A stretch of 64,000 nucleotides of DNA from Woeseiaceae bacterium (lineage in GTDB: Bacteria > Pseudomonadota > Gammaproteobacteria > Steroidobacterales > Woeseiaceae): NCBI GenBank assembly GCA_030066075.1, contig JASJCH010000020.1:1-64000 (forward strand), read 5' to 3'. Positions 47,133-56,720 of the stretch are shown here, piece after piece. Position 1 is the stretch's first letter. Each line of letters begins with the position of its first letter. The notes beneath the pieces are model-generated. The model worked only from the letters and a program-made list of their open reading frames with translations. It was not told the origin of the DNA and did not search any database. A program made the position numbers and the translations under genes.

Positions 47133-48566
47133 ATGGATTCCGTACTTGCGGTCATGATCGTCTATCTCGGCCTGTTGGTCGGGTTCGCGATTTGGAGCCG
47201 CCGCGAGACGCAGACGCTCAAGGGCTTTTACCTGGCCGGCAAGAAGCTGCCGTTCTGGGTCGTCGCTTTCAGCACCAACGCGACCGGGGAAAGCGGCTGG
47301 CTGCTGCTGGGCCTCACGGGCATGGGCTATGCCGTGGGCGCACAGGCCTATTGGGTAGTCGTTGGCGAGATCCTCGGTATCGCGGGGTCATGGTGGTTGA
47401 TCTCGAGGCGGCTCAAGCGCCTCTCGGACGAACACGATTCGATTACCGTGCCCGACGCGCTCGCCGCCAAATTCCAGGACCGTTGGCACCTGGTACGCGG
47501 CGTTGCCGTCGTCATCATCCTGTCGATGGTGACGATCTACGTCACTGCGCAGATGGTGGCGTCCGGTAAGGCGCTCGACGGTTTCCTCGGCATTCCCTAC
47601 GAGTGGGGCGTGGTTGCCGGGTCCGTGATCATCATTGCTTACACGTTTATCGGCGGCCACAAGGCGGTGTCCTACACGGACGTGCTGCAGGGCGTGCTGA
47701 TGTTCCTCGGCTTGCTGTTCGTGCCGATCGTGGCGATTGATGCGGCCGGCGGCTGGGACACGATCATGGCGACGCTCGCCGCCGAGGATCCGGGGCTGAC
47801 TGACATGTTCTCGTTGACCGGCGACGGCTTCCCGGGGTGGATCGCGATCGCGAGTTTCGTCGGCATCGGCCTGCCGTTCCTCGGCGTGCCGCAGCTGCTC
47901 GTTCGTTATATGTCGATACGCGAGGAGGCGGAGCTCAAGAAGGCTCGCTGGGTGTCTGTGGCCGTGCTGTTTGTCTTCACGTTTGGCGCCGTCACGGCCG
48001 GCATTGCGGGCCGTGCGCTGTTCCCGGGATTGAGCGATCCCGAACAGATCTTCCCCATGTTGTCTAGCGAGCTGTTTTCGCCACTCGTTGCCGGCGTCCT
48101 GCTCGTCATCGTCATATCGGCGATCATGTCCACGGCGGACTCGCTGCTGCTGCTCGCGTCGTCGGCCGTGGTACGCGATACGATGCAGAAGATCATGGGC
48201 AGCGCCAGGAGTGATCACCAGCTCGCCGTCTTCGGCAAGGTCGTGACCGTCGTGATCGGCGTGCTCGGCATCGTTGTCGCATTGGATGATCAGCGCAAAA
48301 TTTTCGACTTCGTGCTGTATGCCTGGTCCGGGCTCGGTGCGGCATTTGGCCCGACGCTGCTTTGCCTCCTGTATTACAAGCGAACCACCTGGTCTGGTGT
48401 AATTGCGGGCATGATCGCCGGTTTTGCCACGAGCATTATCTGGGTCGAAGTTTTCAAGGCACAGACTTACGACCTCTACGAGGCTATTCCGGGTTTCATT
48501 GCGGGATTCGTTGCGACATTCGTTGTGAGCAAACTGACATTCCGCGAACCCGAGAGCAGTGACTGA
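47133..48566 (+). CDS. Sodium:solute symporter (SSS family, PutP-like)
   Basis: Polytopic; FSTNATGESGWLLLGLTGMGY, SAIMSTADSLLLLASSAVVRD motifs. Confidence 0.92.
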   Translation: MDSVLAVMIVYLGLLVGFAIWSRRETQTLKGFYLAGKKLPFWVVAFSTNATGESGWLLLGLTGMGYAVGAQAYWVVVGEILGIAGSWWLISRRLKRLSDEHDSITVPDALAAKFQDRWHLVRGVAVVIILSMVTIYVTAQMVASGKALDGFLGIPYEWGVVAGSVIIIAYTFIGGHKAVSYTDVLQGVLMFLGLLFVPIVAIDAAGGWDTIMATLAAEDPGLTDMFSLTGDGFPGWIAIASFVGIGLPFLGVPQLLVRYMSIREEAELKKARWVSVAVLFVFTFGAVTAGIAGRALFPGLSDPEQIFPMLSSELFSPLVAGVLLVIVISAIMSTADSLLLLASSAVVRDTMQKIMGSARSDHQLAVFGKVVTVVIGVLGIVVALDDQRKIFDFVLYAWSGLGAAFGPTLLCLLYYKRTTWSGVIAGMIAGFATSIIWVEVFKAQTYDLYEAIPGFIAGFVATFVVSKLTFREPESSD

Positions 48567-48645
48567 CAAACGCGACATCACGCGCCGCGACTTCCTGAAC
48601 GGCATATTGCGTCAGCCGCCAACCGTGCCGTCACGGAGCAGATGA
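48559..48645 (+). pseudogene. Truncated N-terminus of a twin-arginine (Tat) signal protein
   Basis: GTG start overlapping the symporter stop: MTDKRDITRRDFLNGILRQPPTVPSRSR*. TRRDFLNG is a Tat motif but no hydrophobic core or mature domain follows. Confidence 0.5.
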
Positions 48646-48713
48646 ACCTGTAACCTTTTTGCCGCGACGCGACTACAAGCAGATAACACCAGTCACATCG
48701 TGAGGACACGATC

Positions 48714-49640
48714 ATGCGGCAATTGAGACCCCTGATACTCGTATTCCTGTTCCTGGCGCCCGTGGCGGCGTTGTCGGCCATTAGCGCGGACGACCTGCCG
48801 GGTTCCTCCAAATGGTATTTCCACGCGGATTTCGAGCAGATGCGCTCGAGCGAGGCGGGCCGGCACCTTTACGCCTGGCTGCAGGACGAGGTTTTCGAGG
48901 ACATCCGTGAAGATGCCGGCTTCGACCTCGACAAGGAGGCGGACAGCCTGACGGCGTTTGCGACCGAGAACGACGGCACCGTCATCGTCATCGAAGGCAA
49001 CATCAGTCGCGACACCGAGGACAAGATCGTGGCCATGGGCGCGTCCTCGGTCTCGATGGACCGGTACGGGTCCGGCGGCAAAGCCTTCTATCACATCAAG
49101 GATGACGACGACGTCGAGTTCGAAGGCGACGAAATCAAGATCGATGTCGATTCTTTCGACAACGGCGTTTTCCTGAGCTTCGCCGTCAAGAACAAGCTTA
49201 TCGTCACGTCGACGCGCGAGAAGATGGAACAGCTGCTGGACAACAAGGGCCGTATCTCGAGCACCAGGTCCGAGAAAGGGCAGCTATTCGTGCTCAGCGC
49301 GGAACGCGGCCTGATCCAGGCCGGCGCCCACACGGCGGGCCTGGACGGCAACGGCGACTGGGATTCCAACATCCTGCGCAACACCAAGCACGCAGCCCTG
49401 CTGGTAGCCGACAAGAAGGGCAAGATCTCGATCGAGGCGCAGCTCGTTACCGCCGAACCCGAGATGGCCGACTCGCTGGCCAGCATCGTACGTGGGTTGA
49501 TCAGCCTGCAGGTATTCAACGACGACCTGGACCCCGAGGTCTCGTCGTTCCTGCAGAACACCAGCGTCGATGTCGACGAGACGAAGCTGACGATCAGCGT
49601 CGCGCTGGACCCCGAAGTCGTCGTCGCCGCGATCGAGTGA
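48714..49640 (+). CDS. Hypothetical secreted protein
   Basis: Signal peptide (RPLILVFLFLAPVAALSA); soluble mature part; start of a three-gene operon with sigma factor. Confidence 0.7.
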   Translation: MRQLRPLILVFLFLAPVAALSAISADDLPGSSKWYFHADFEQMRSSEAGRHLYAWLQDEVFEDIREDAGFDLDKEADSLTAFATENDGTVIVIEGNISRDTEDKIVAMGASSVSMDRYGSGGKAFYHIKDDDDVEFEGDEIKIDVDSFDNGVFLSFAVKNKLIVTSTREKMEQLLDNKGRISSTRSEKGQLFVLSAERGLIQAGAHTAGLDGNGDWDSNILRNTKHAALLVADKKGKISIEAQLVTAEPEMADSLASIVRGLISLQVFNDDLDPEVSSFLQNTSVDVDETKLTISVALDPEVVVAAIE

Positions 49641-49641
49641 T

Positions 49642-50190
49642 TTGAACAGCGAAGCGGCATTGATCGAGGCAGCACGGAAAGGCTCCGCCGCGGCCTTTGC
49701 GGAGCTCGTCGGCACGTATCGCGACGGGCTGCTGCGTTTCCTGCTGACACGCTCGGCCAGCTTCGCCGACGCCGAGGATGCGCTGCAGGACACCCTGATC
49801 AATGCCTATCGCTACCTGCACAGCTACGACGCGCAGTGGCGCTTCAGCACCTGGCTGTATCGCATCGCGATCAACAACGCCGCGAAACTGAAGACGGCCG
49901 ATACGGTGGAGCTGGGTGAGCTTGCCGACGAGGAGAACGACCCGCTCAGCCACTGCATCCGGCACCAGGACCGCCAGAACCTCTGGCTGTCCGCGAGGCG
50001 CAGACTGTCCGACGAGGTGTATACAGCCATGTGGCTGCGCTACGTCGAGGACATGTCGATAAACGACATCGCCGCGGTGCTTGAAAGGTCCCTGTCATGG
50101 ACCAAGGTAAACCTCATGAGAGGGCGCAAGACCCTCGAGGTGGAACTCGACAACCTCGCTACTGACGTAAAGAGCAAGGCCTATGGATAA
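49642..50190 (+). CDS. ECF-type RNA polymerase sigma factor
   Basis: Region 2 (FADAEDALQDTLINAYRYLHSYDAQWRFSTWLYRIAINNA) and region 4 (AMWLRYVEDMSINDIAAVLERSLSWTKVNLMRGR). Confidence 0.9.
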   Translation: MNSEAALIEAARKGSAAAFAELVGTYRDGLLRFLLTRSASFADAEDALQDTLINAYRYLHSYDAQWRFSTWLYRIAINNAAKLKTADTVELGELADEENDPLSHCIRHQDRQNLWLSARRRLSDEVYTAMWLRYVEDMSINDIAAVLERSLSWTKVNLMRGRKTLEVELDNLATDVKSKAYG

Positions 50191-50584
50191 ACTCGCCAAA
50201 CGACTCCGTGAAGACGCCGCGCATATTGAATGCGCGGTATCCGACGAACTGGACGACCGCATCCGCGCGTCGCTCGAAAACATCAAGCCGCAGCAGCCGG
50301 CCGAACCGCGGCGGTCCGCGCGCCCACCTGCTTTCTGGTGGGCGAGCAGCCTCACCGGCGTAGCAGCCGCTATCGTGCTCATCGCGGTTTTGAACCTGCA
50401 AGAACCTGAACCGGCTATCCCGACGACGGAACCCGTTGCCCAACAGCTGGTTATCCCGTCGATCGAGTGGCAGGCCGAGACGGCCGTGCTCGTCAGCCCG
50501 CTGGAGCAGGAGTTCGAGGATCTGCAGTCGGACCTCAAGAAGGCCGAGGAAGCCCTCAGGGAGGACATCGAAAGACTGTTCTAG
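50183..50584 (+). CDS. Small single-TM protein, putative anti-sigma factor
   Basis: Overlaps the sigma gene by 8 nt; cytosolic N-terminus, one TM (FWWASSLTGVAAAIVLIAVLNL), extracytoplasmic C-terminus. Confidence 0.65.
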   Translation: MDKLAKRLREDAAHIECAVSDELDDRIRASLENIKPQQPAEPRRSARPPAFWWASSLTGVAAAIVLIAVLNLQEPEPAIPTTEPVAQQLVIPSIEWQAETAVLVSPLEQEFEDLQSDLKKAEEALREDIERLF

Positions 50585-50618
50585 TAAGCTCGTCCGCACC
50601 GGGGACGGGCAAATAATA

Positions 50619-51845
50619 ATGACAATACTAACGAGCATTGCCGGGGTGCTCGCGATGCTCGGCATCGGCTACGCTGCGTCCACGGCGCGTGGCCACATCA
50701 ACTGGAGAACCATCGGGACGGCGCTGCTGCTGCAGGCTGCAATCGCGGGCCTGGTGCTCTATGTGCCGCAAGGCGGCGTCGCGCTCGATGCGGCGGTGCG
50801 CGGCGTGCGGCACGTCCTCAACTTCGCCATGGATGGCGTCAAGTTCGTCTTTGGCGAAAATTTCGAGGAAAATCTCGGCTTCACGGTGGCGCTTAACGTG
50901 TTGCCGGTGATCGTGTTCGTCGGTGCGCTGATGTCGGTGCTGTACTACCTCGGCATCATGCAAGTGGTCGTCGGCACGGTCGGAGGCTGGCTGCATCGCC
51001 TGCTCAGGACCAGCCATCCCGAGTCGATCTCCGCCGTCTCGAATATCTTCGTCGGTCACACCGATGCGCCGCTCGTGATCCGGCCGTATCTCAAGGGCAT
51101 GACCGAATCCGAACTGTTCGCCGTAATGGTCGGCGGCTGCGCGACGATAGCGAGCGCCGTGATGATGGGCTTTGCCCAGCTCGGCGTGGAGCTCAAGTAC
51201 CTCATTACGGCGAGTTGCATGGCGGCGCCGGGCGGCCTGCTGATGGCCAAGCTAATGATCCCGGAGACCGAGGAGCGCCCGGAGGAGTTTGACCCGAAGA
51301 ACCTCGGCGAGACCGACAAGCCGGTCAACATCTTCGAGGCGATCGGCAACGGGGCGATGACCGGCATGCAGGTCGCGTTCAGCGTCGGCGCCATGCTGAT
51401 CGCCTTCGTCGCGCTGGTCGCACTGGTCAACGGGGCGCTGTCGGGCATCGGCGCCTGGTTCGGCTTCGACGGCCTGACGCTGCAGTGGCTGCTCGGCAAG
51501 CTGTTCATGCCGATCGCGCTGCTGATCGGCGTACCCGTCGCCGAGGCGGCCGAGGCGGGCAGCCTGATCGGCCAGAAACTCGTCATCAACGAGTTCTATG
51601 CCTACCTGTCGTTCGTGCAAATCAAGGAAGCGCTGTCCCCGCACACCCAGCTGGTCATCACGTTCGCGCTTTGCGGTTTCGCCAACCTGTCATCGATCGC
51701 CATACTGCTTGGCGGGCTTGGAGCGATCGTTCCGGAAAGACGGCACGATATCGCTAGACTTGGTCTAAAGGCGGTGATTGGCGGTACACTCGTCAACCTG
51801 ATGAATGCCGCTCTGGCGGGGCTGTTTTTCGCTCTCCAGGCGTGA
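50619..51845 (+). CDS. NupC family concentrative nucleoside transporter (copy 1)
   Basis: [24 protein letters not shown]-like [46 protein letters not shown]; start moved to internal ATG. Confidence 0.93.
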   Translation: MTILTSIAGVLAMLGIGYAASTARGHINWRTIGTALLLQAAIAGLVLYVPQGGVALDAAVRGVRHVLNFAMDGVKFVFGENFEENLGFTVALNVLPVIVFVGALMSVLYYLGIMQVVVGTVGGWLHRLLRTSHPESISAVSNIFVGHTDAPLVIRPYLKGMTESELFAVMVGGCATIASAVMMGFAQLGVELKYLITASCMAAPGGLLMAKLMIPETEERPEEFDPKNLGETDKPVNIFEAIGNGAMTGMQVAFSVGAMLIAFVALVALVNGALSGIGAWFGFDGLTLQWLLGKLFMPIALLIGVPVAEAAEAGSLIGQKLVINEFYAYLSFVQIKEALSPHTQLVITFALCGFANLSSIAILLGGLGAIVPERRHDIARLGLKAVIGGTLVNLMNAALAGLFFALQA

Positions 51846-51855
51846 TGAGGAAGAC

Positions 51856-53064
51856 ATGGGCAGAGCAGTCATACTGGTATTGGATTCATTCGGCATCGGC
51901 GCCACGGCCGATGCCGCCGGGTTCGGTGACGCCGGGTCGGACACCTTCGGGAGCATTGCCCGCGAGCGCGCCGCGGCCGGCAAACCGCTCGCCCTGCCCA
52001 ACCTGGCGAAGCTGGGCCTGTACCACGCCAGCCGTGACAGCACCGGTGATTTTCCGGCCGGGGCGATTACCGATGCCGAGATCGTCGGCGCCTACGGCTT
52101 CGCCGAGGAGCTTTCCAGCGGCAAGGACACGCCAAGCGGTCACTGGGAGATCGCCGGCGTGCCGGTGATGTTCGACTGGGGCTATTTCACCGAGAAAGAG
52201 AACACGTTCCCACAGGAACTGCTCGACGCGCTGGTCGAGCGCGCCAACCTGCCGGGCTACCTCGGCAACTGCCACGCGTCCGGAACGACGATCATCGCCG
52301 AGCTCGGCGAGGAACACGTGCGCACCGGTAAGCCGATCTTCTACACGTCGGCCGATAGCGTGTTCCAGATTGCAGCGCACGAGGAGGCCTTCGGCCTGGA
52401 TCGCCTCTACGAGCTGTGTGACATCGCGCGTGAACTTGTCGACGAGTACAAGATCGGCCGGGTGATCGCGCGGCCGTTCGTCGGCGATGGTCCGGACAGC
52501 TACGCGCGCACCGGCAATCGCCGCGACCTGACGACGCCGCCGCACGCCGATACGGTGCTGGACAAGCTCGTGGCAGCCGGCGGCGACGTGATCAGCGTCG
52601 GCAAGATCGCCGACATCTATGCGCACAAGGGCATCACCCGCAAGATCCAGGCCACGGGCAATGCCGCGCTGTTCGACGCCACGCTGGACATGCTGCGGGA
52701 GGCCGGCGATCGCACGATCGTGTTCACCAACTTCGTCGACTTCGACATGCTGTACGGCCACCGCCGCGACGTCGATGGCTATGCGGAAGCGCTCGAGTAC
52801 TTCGATGCGCGCCTGCCCGAACTGCTCGCCGCGCTGCACGACGATGACGTGCTGTTCCTGTGCGCCGATCACGGCTGCGACCCGACCTGGGAGGGCACGG
52901 ATCACACGCGCGAGCATATCCCGGTGCTGGCTTACGGCAGGGGTATCCGGTCCGGCGCCCTGGGCAAGCGCGAGACGTTTGCTGACATCGGCCAGACAAT
53001 AGCGGACTACTTTGACCTGCCGCCTACGGAGTACGGAACGAGTTTCCTGGAGCCCCGGACCTAA
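51856..53064 (+). CDS. deoB: Phosphopentomutase
   Basis: [68 protein letters not shown]. Confidence 0.95.
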   Translation: MGRAVILVLDSFGIGATADAAGFGDAGSDTFGSIARERAAAGKPLALPNLAKLGLYHASRDSTGDFPAGAITDAEIVGAYGFAEELSSGKDTPSGHWEIAGVPVMFDWGYFTEKENTFPQELLDALVERANLPGYLGNCHASGTTIIAELGEEHVRTGKPIFYTSADSVFQIAAHEEAFGLDRLYELCDIARELVDEYKIGRVIARPFVGDGPDSYARTGNRRDLTTPPHADTVLDKLVAAGGDVISVGKIADIYAHKGITRKIQATGNAALFDATLDMLREAGDRTIVFTNFVDFDMLYGHRRDVDGYAEALEYFDARLPELLAALHDDDVLFLCADHGCDPTWEGTDHTREHIPVLAYGRGIRSGALGKRETFADIGQTIADYFDLPPTEYGTSFLEPRT

Positions 53065-53477
53065 GACGAGGCTTGGGCTTGCCGCCTGCCGGCAAGCTGC
53101 AAGGACAGCCAACCGCCGATGATCACGGCTGCTACGGCCGTTACCGAGAACCACACCGGGTGCGGAATCGAGATCAGGTTAGCGATCGTGAACGCCAGCA
53201 GAACCAGGCCGACCACGCCGACCAGCGCCAGGGGCTTCGCACTGCTGATCCTGCAGGCGACATAGGTGCCGGCGAGCGTACCGAGGAAGTACGAGATGAT
53301 CGGGAACAGCAGCGCGAGAAACGGCAGCTGCGACGTGTAGGTGCGGATGACCTCGGCGTCATTCCAGTCGAGACCTTCGGGCGCCGGCCAGATCTTGTGG
53401 CCGATCACTTGCACGGCCATGATGATGCCAACGGCGACGACCAGTCCGGCGACCACTGCCCCGATCGCACGCAGCAT
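53061..53477 (-). CDS. Hypothetical membrane protein
   Basis: 138 aa with four TM segments; immediately downstream of the amidohydrolase (1-nt overlap). Confidence 0.6.
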   Translation of the reverse strand: MLRAIGAVVAGLVVAVGIIMAVQVIGHKIWPAPEGLDWNDAEVIRTYTSQLPFLALLFPIISYFLGTLAGTYVACRISSAKPLALVGVVGLVLLAFTIANLISIPHPVWFSVTAVAAVIIGGWLSLQLAGRRQAQASS

Positions 53478-54880
53478 CAGCGGTTCCTCTCCTCGAGCGC
53501 GCTCTGTATGCGGGCGGCGAGTTCGGTTGCCTCGCGGGCGACGCGCTGCGTGTCGATGGTCAGCATTTCACGTTCGTTCATCAGCACCATGCCGTCGACG
53601 ACGACTGACGCCACGTCCTGCTCGTCGTTCACATACACGAGGTGCGACACGACGTCATAGGTCGGAACATGGTGCACGTCCTCGAACGCCACCTGGATCA
53701 GGTCGGCGCGCTTGCCTGGCTCGAGCGTACCGATCTTGTCGCCCAGGCCGATGGCCGTAGCGCCGCCGCTCGTCGCCATCCGCAGTACGGTTTCGGCGGA
53801 GAGCACTTCCGGATTCATCTGCTCGACTTTCTGAAGGAAGGCCGCAAGTCGCATCTCCTCCCACATGTCGAGATCGTTATTGCTGGCCGCGCCGTCGGTA
53901 CCGAGGCCGACGAGAACGCCGGCGGCCAGCATGTCGGTGATCGGCGCAATACCCGAGGCAATTTTCATGTTCGACGTCGGGTTGTGGATGACGCCGACCT
54001 TGCGCTCGGCCAGGATCGGGATCTCGCTCTCGGTTGGCCAGACCACGTGCGCCGCGATTGTGGGCCCGTCGAAAAACCCGATCGACTCGAACAACTCGAT
54101 GCTCGTCGTGCCGTAAGTGTCCTTGGAGTACTGCACTTCGTAAGGAGATTCGGACAGGTGGATGCTGATCGGCACGCCGTACTTCATCGCCGCCTCGCGA
54201 GTGGCCTCTAGCTGCTCGGCATTCAGGGTGTAATTGGCGTGCGGACCGAAGATCGGCGTTATGCGGTCATTCTTGCCCAGCCAGCGTTCGATGAAGCCGC
54301 TGCCTTTGCGGATCGAGTCGCCGGCGTCCTCGGCGTCCGGGCTGCGCTGGTCGATGACGGTTGCCGAGATCAGGGCGCGCATGCCGCAGCTGTCCACGAT
54401 CTCGGCGATCGTGTCGGGGTAGTAGTACATGTCGACGAAGGTCGTCGTCCCGCCGCGGATCATTTCCCAGCAGGCCAGCTCGGTGCCGATGCGGACGAAC
54501 TCGGCGTCCACGAACTGCACCTCCGCCGGGAAGATGTAGTTGTTGAGCCAGTCCATGAGGGCCAGGTCGTCGGCAACGCCGCGCAGCAGGGTCATGGCGG
54601 CGTGCGAGTGGCCATTGACCAGCCCGGGCATGACGACACGATTGGCGCCCGGCAATACCTGTGCGGCAGTGTAAGCTGCGTTGATCTCGCTGGCCGGGCC
54701 CACGGCGAGTATGACACCCTCGTCGATCGCGACGGCGCCGTTCTCGATGACGGTCATCGCCGCGTCCATCGTGACGACGTGGTCGCCCTCGACGATGATG
54801 TCGATAGAATCCTGCGACTGACAGGCGATCGGCAGCAGGGCCGCAAGAATCGTCACGAAACAGCGGGTTGGTCTTGTCAT
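53477..54880 (-). CDS. Amidohydrolase (MTA/SAH-deaminase / chlorohydrolase-like), predicted lipoprotein
   Basis: GHSHAAMTLLRG metal motif, HLSESPYEV, HNPTSNMKIASG, GTDGAASNNDLDMWEEM; lipobox LLPIACQS at N-terminus. Confidence 0.9.
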   Translation of the reverse strand: MTRPTRCFVTILAALLPIACQSQDSIDIIVEGDHVVTMDAAMTVIENGAVAIDEGVILAVGPASEINAAYTAAQVLPGANRVVMPGLVNGHSHAAMTLLRGVADDLALMDWLNNYIFPAEVQFVDAEFVRIGTELACWEMIRGGTTTFVDMYYYPDTIAEIVDSCGMRALISATVIDQRSPDAEDAGDSIRKGSGFIERWLGKNDRITPIFGPHANYTLNAEQLEATREAAMKYGVPISIHLSESPYEVQYSKDTYGTTSIELFESIGFFDGPTIAAHVVWPTESEIPILAERKVGVIHNPTSNMKIASGIAPITDMLAAGVLVGLGTDGAASNNDLDMWEEMRLAAFLQKVEQMNPEVLSAETVLRMATSGGATAIGLGDKIGTLEPGKRADLIQVAFEDVHHVPTYDVVSHLVYVNDEQDVASVVVDGMVLMNEREMLTIDTQRVAREATELAARIQSALEERNR

Positions 54881-54965
54881 GGGAACTCCTCGTGGCGCAA
54901 TTGTAGCATCGGGTCCAGCGTTTCCATGCGCGAAAACAGCCGGCCGATGGCCGCTCTTGGTTAGA

Positions 54966-55859
54966 ATGGCAGGCATGTCTGAATCTATACCGGCCTATGA
55001 AGCCACGCAGTCAGGCGCCCTGACGCCTGCAATGCTTGCCGATTACCGCGAGAGCGGCGTACTGATCCTGCGCAATTTCGTTAGCCGGGACGATTGCGAC
55101 TCGCTCAAGCAACGCATGCTCGAGATGGTTGACGCCTTCGACCCGGCGACCGTCAAGACCGTGTTCTCAACGGCCAGCGATTCGCACCAGGCCGACGACT
55201 ATTTCATCGAATCGGGCGACAAGATTCGTTTTTTCCTCGAGGACGGCGCGTTCGACGACGAGGGTAACCTGCGGCAGTCGAAAGCCGACAGCCTCAACAA
55301 GGTTGGCCACGCCATGCACGACCTCGACCCCGTGTTCGATGCCTTTTCACGCACGCCCAAACTGGCGGGCGTGGCGGCGAGCCTCGGGTTCGAGGAACCG
55401 GGGATCATCCAGTCGATGTACATCTTCAAGCCGCCGCGTATCGGCGGCGAAGTCCTCTGTCACCAGGACTCGACCTATATCTACACCGAGCCCGAGTCCT
55501 GCGCAGGGTTCTGGTTCGCGCTCGAGGACGCCACCATCGAGAACGGCTGCATGCGCTTCATCCCGGGCGCCCACAAGGCGCCGCTCAGGAAGCGCAACTA
55601 CCGCGATGAATCGGGCGCAATCGTCAACGAGATCATCGACGAAACCCCGTTCGACCTAGCCGATACCGTCCCTGCCGAGGCGCCTGCCGGCACCCTGGTC
55701 GTCTTCGACGGGAGGGCGCCGCATTACAGCGGGCCGAACCTGTCGGACCGATCGCGCCATGCCTACACATTGCACGTTATCGACCAGGCCTGTCACTACC
55801 CGGAGAGCAACTGGTTGCAGCGAAACGCGGACCTGCCGCTGCGCGGTTTCCACGCCTGA
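54966..55859 (+). CDS. Phytanoyl-CoA dioxygenase (PhyH) family protein
   Basis: LCHQDSTYIYTEPESCAGFWFALEDATIENGCMRFIPGAHK and C-terminal DGRAPHYSGPNLSDRSRHAYTLHVI Fe/2OG pattern. Confidence 0.92.
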   Translation: MAGMSESIPAYEATQSGALTPAMLADYRESGVLILRNFVSRDDCDSLKQRMLEMVDAFDPATVKTVFSTASDSHQADDYFIESGDKIRFFLEDGAFDDEGNLRQSKADSLNKVGHAMHDLDPVFDAFSRTPKLAGVAASLGFEEPGIIQSMYIFKPPRIGGEVLCHQDSTYIYTEPESCAGFWFALEDATIENGCMRFIPGAHKAPLRKRNYRDESGAIVNEIIDETPFDLADTVPAEAPAGTLVVFDGRAPHYSGPNLSDRSRHAYTLHVIDQACHYPESNWLQRNADLPLRGFHA

Positions 55860-55944
55860 GCAACATACGTGAAAGCCCGCATTGTGTGGTCTTGCGGCCA
55901 GTGTTGCCATTGGCGCGAACGATTCGCTTGACAGGAAAATCATC

Positions 55945-56625
55945 ATGAAACGCTTTACCACTATTCTCGCGACGGCCGCCGTTGCGACGCTCGCTGCTGC
56001 CCCTGCCATGGCCCACGAAGAGGGGACATGGATCCTTCGCGCCGGCGTTGGTACGGTCGATCCGGAATCCAACAACCTCGTGCTGCGGGACTTCCCGGCC
56101 GCTGCTCTCAATACGACGATCGAGGTTGATGACGGCACCAGCCTGACGCTCACCGGCACCTACATGTTCACGCGTAACTGGGCGTTCGACATCCTGGCCG
56201 CGTGGCCCTTCAGCCATGACATCGACGCCAAGATCGTCGATACGCAGGCTCCTGGCGGTGCGAGCTCGCTGGCGATTGGTGAGACGGATCATCTGCCGCC
56301 GACGTTCTCGGTGCAGTATCACTTTATCCCCGACGGCAAGTTCCAGCCCTATTTTGGCCTCGGCCTGAACTACACGACTTTCTTCAGCACGGACGTTGAC
56401 CAGGAGCTCACGGATGCGCTGGGTGTAACACGCCTGAGCCTGGACGATTCCTTCGGCCTGGCGGCGCAACTGGGCGCCGACATCGAGCTGAATGACGATT
56501 GGGTCATCAATCTCGATTTCCGTTACATCAACATCGAGTCGGATGTTTCCGCGAACGGGGCCAAGCTCGGGACGGTCGACATCAACCCGTATGTCTATTC
56601 GATCTCGGTAGGCAAACGCTTCTGA
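55945..56625 (+). CDS. OmpW family outer-membrane protein
   Basis: Signal peptide ending AMAHEEGTWILRAGVGTVDPESNN; GTYMFTRNWAFDILAAWPFSHDI; LPPTFSVQYHF; C-terminal GKRF. Confidence 0.93.
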   Translation: MKRFTTILATAAVATLAAAPAMAHEEGTWILRAGVGTVDPESNNLVLRDFPAAALNTTIEVDDGTSLTLTGTYMFTRNWAFDILAAWPFSHDIDAKIVDTQAPGGASSLAIGETDHLPPTFSVQYHFIPDGKFQPYFGLGLNYTTFFSTDVDQELTDALGVTRLSLDDSFGLAAQLGADIELNDDWVINLDFRYINIESDVSANGAKLGTVDINPYVYSISVGKRF

Positions 56626-56676
56626 TAAACGCCCTGGTCTCCCGACCGGGGATTTGCGCTGTAACGCGCAACGTGG

Positions 56677-56701
56677 AGAATGGCGCCATGTGCGCCATTC
56701 T
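56677..56701 (+). terminator. Hairpin AGAATGGCGC-CATGT-GCGCCATTCT, probable terminator after ompW
   Basis: 10-bp perfect stem followed by a weak T-rich stretch (TCATTT). Confidence 0.55.
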
Positions 56702-56720
56702 TCATTTGGGCTCCTGACCG

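Noticed and set aside
47388-48605. 405-aa minus-strand ORF opposite the SSS symporter
   Set aside because: His/Arg/Glu-rich antisense shadow of TM codons.
51886-53154. 422-aa minus-strand ORF opposite deoB
   Set aside because: Antisense shadow; deoB is unambiguous.
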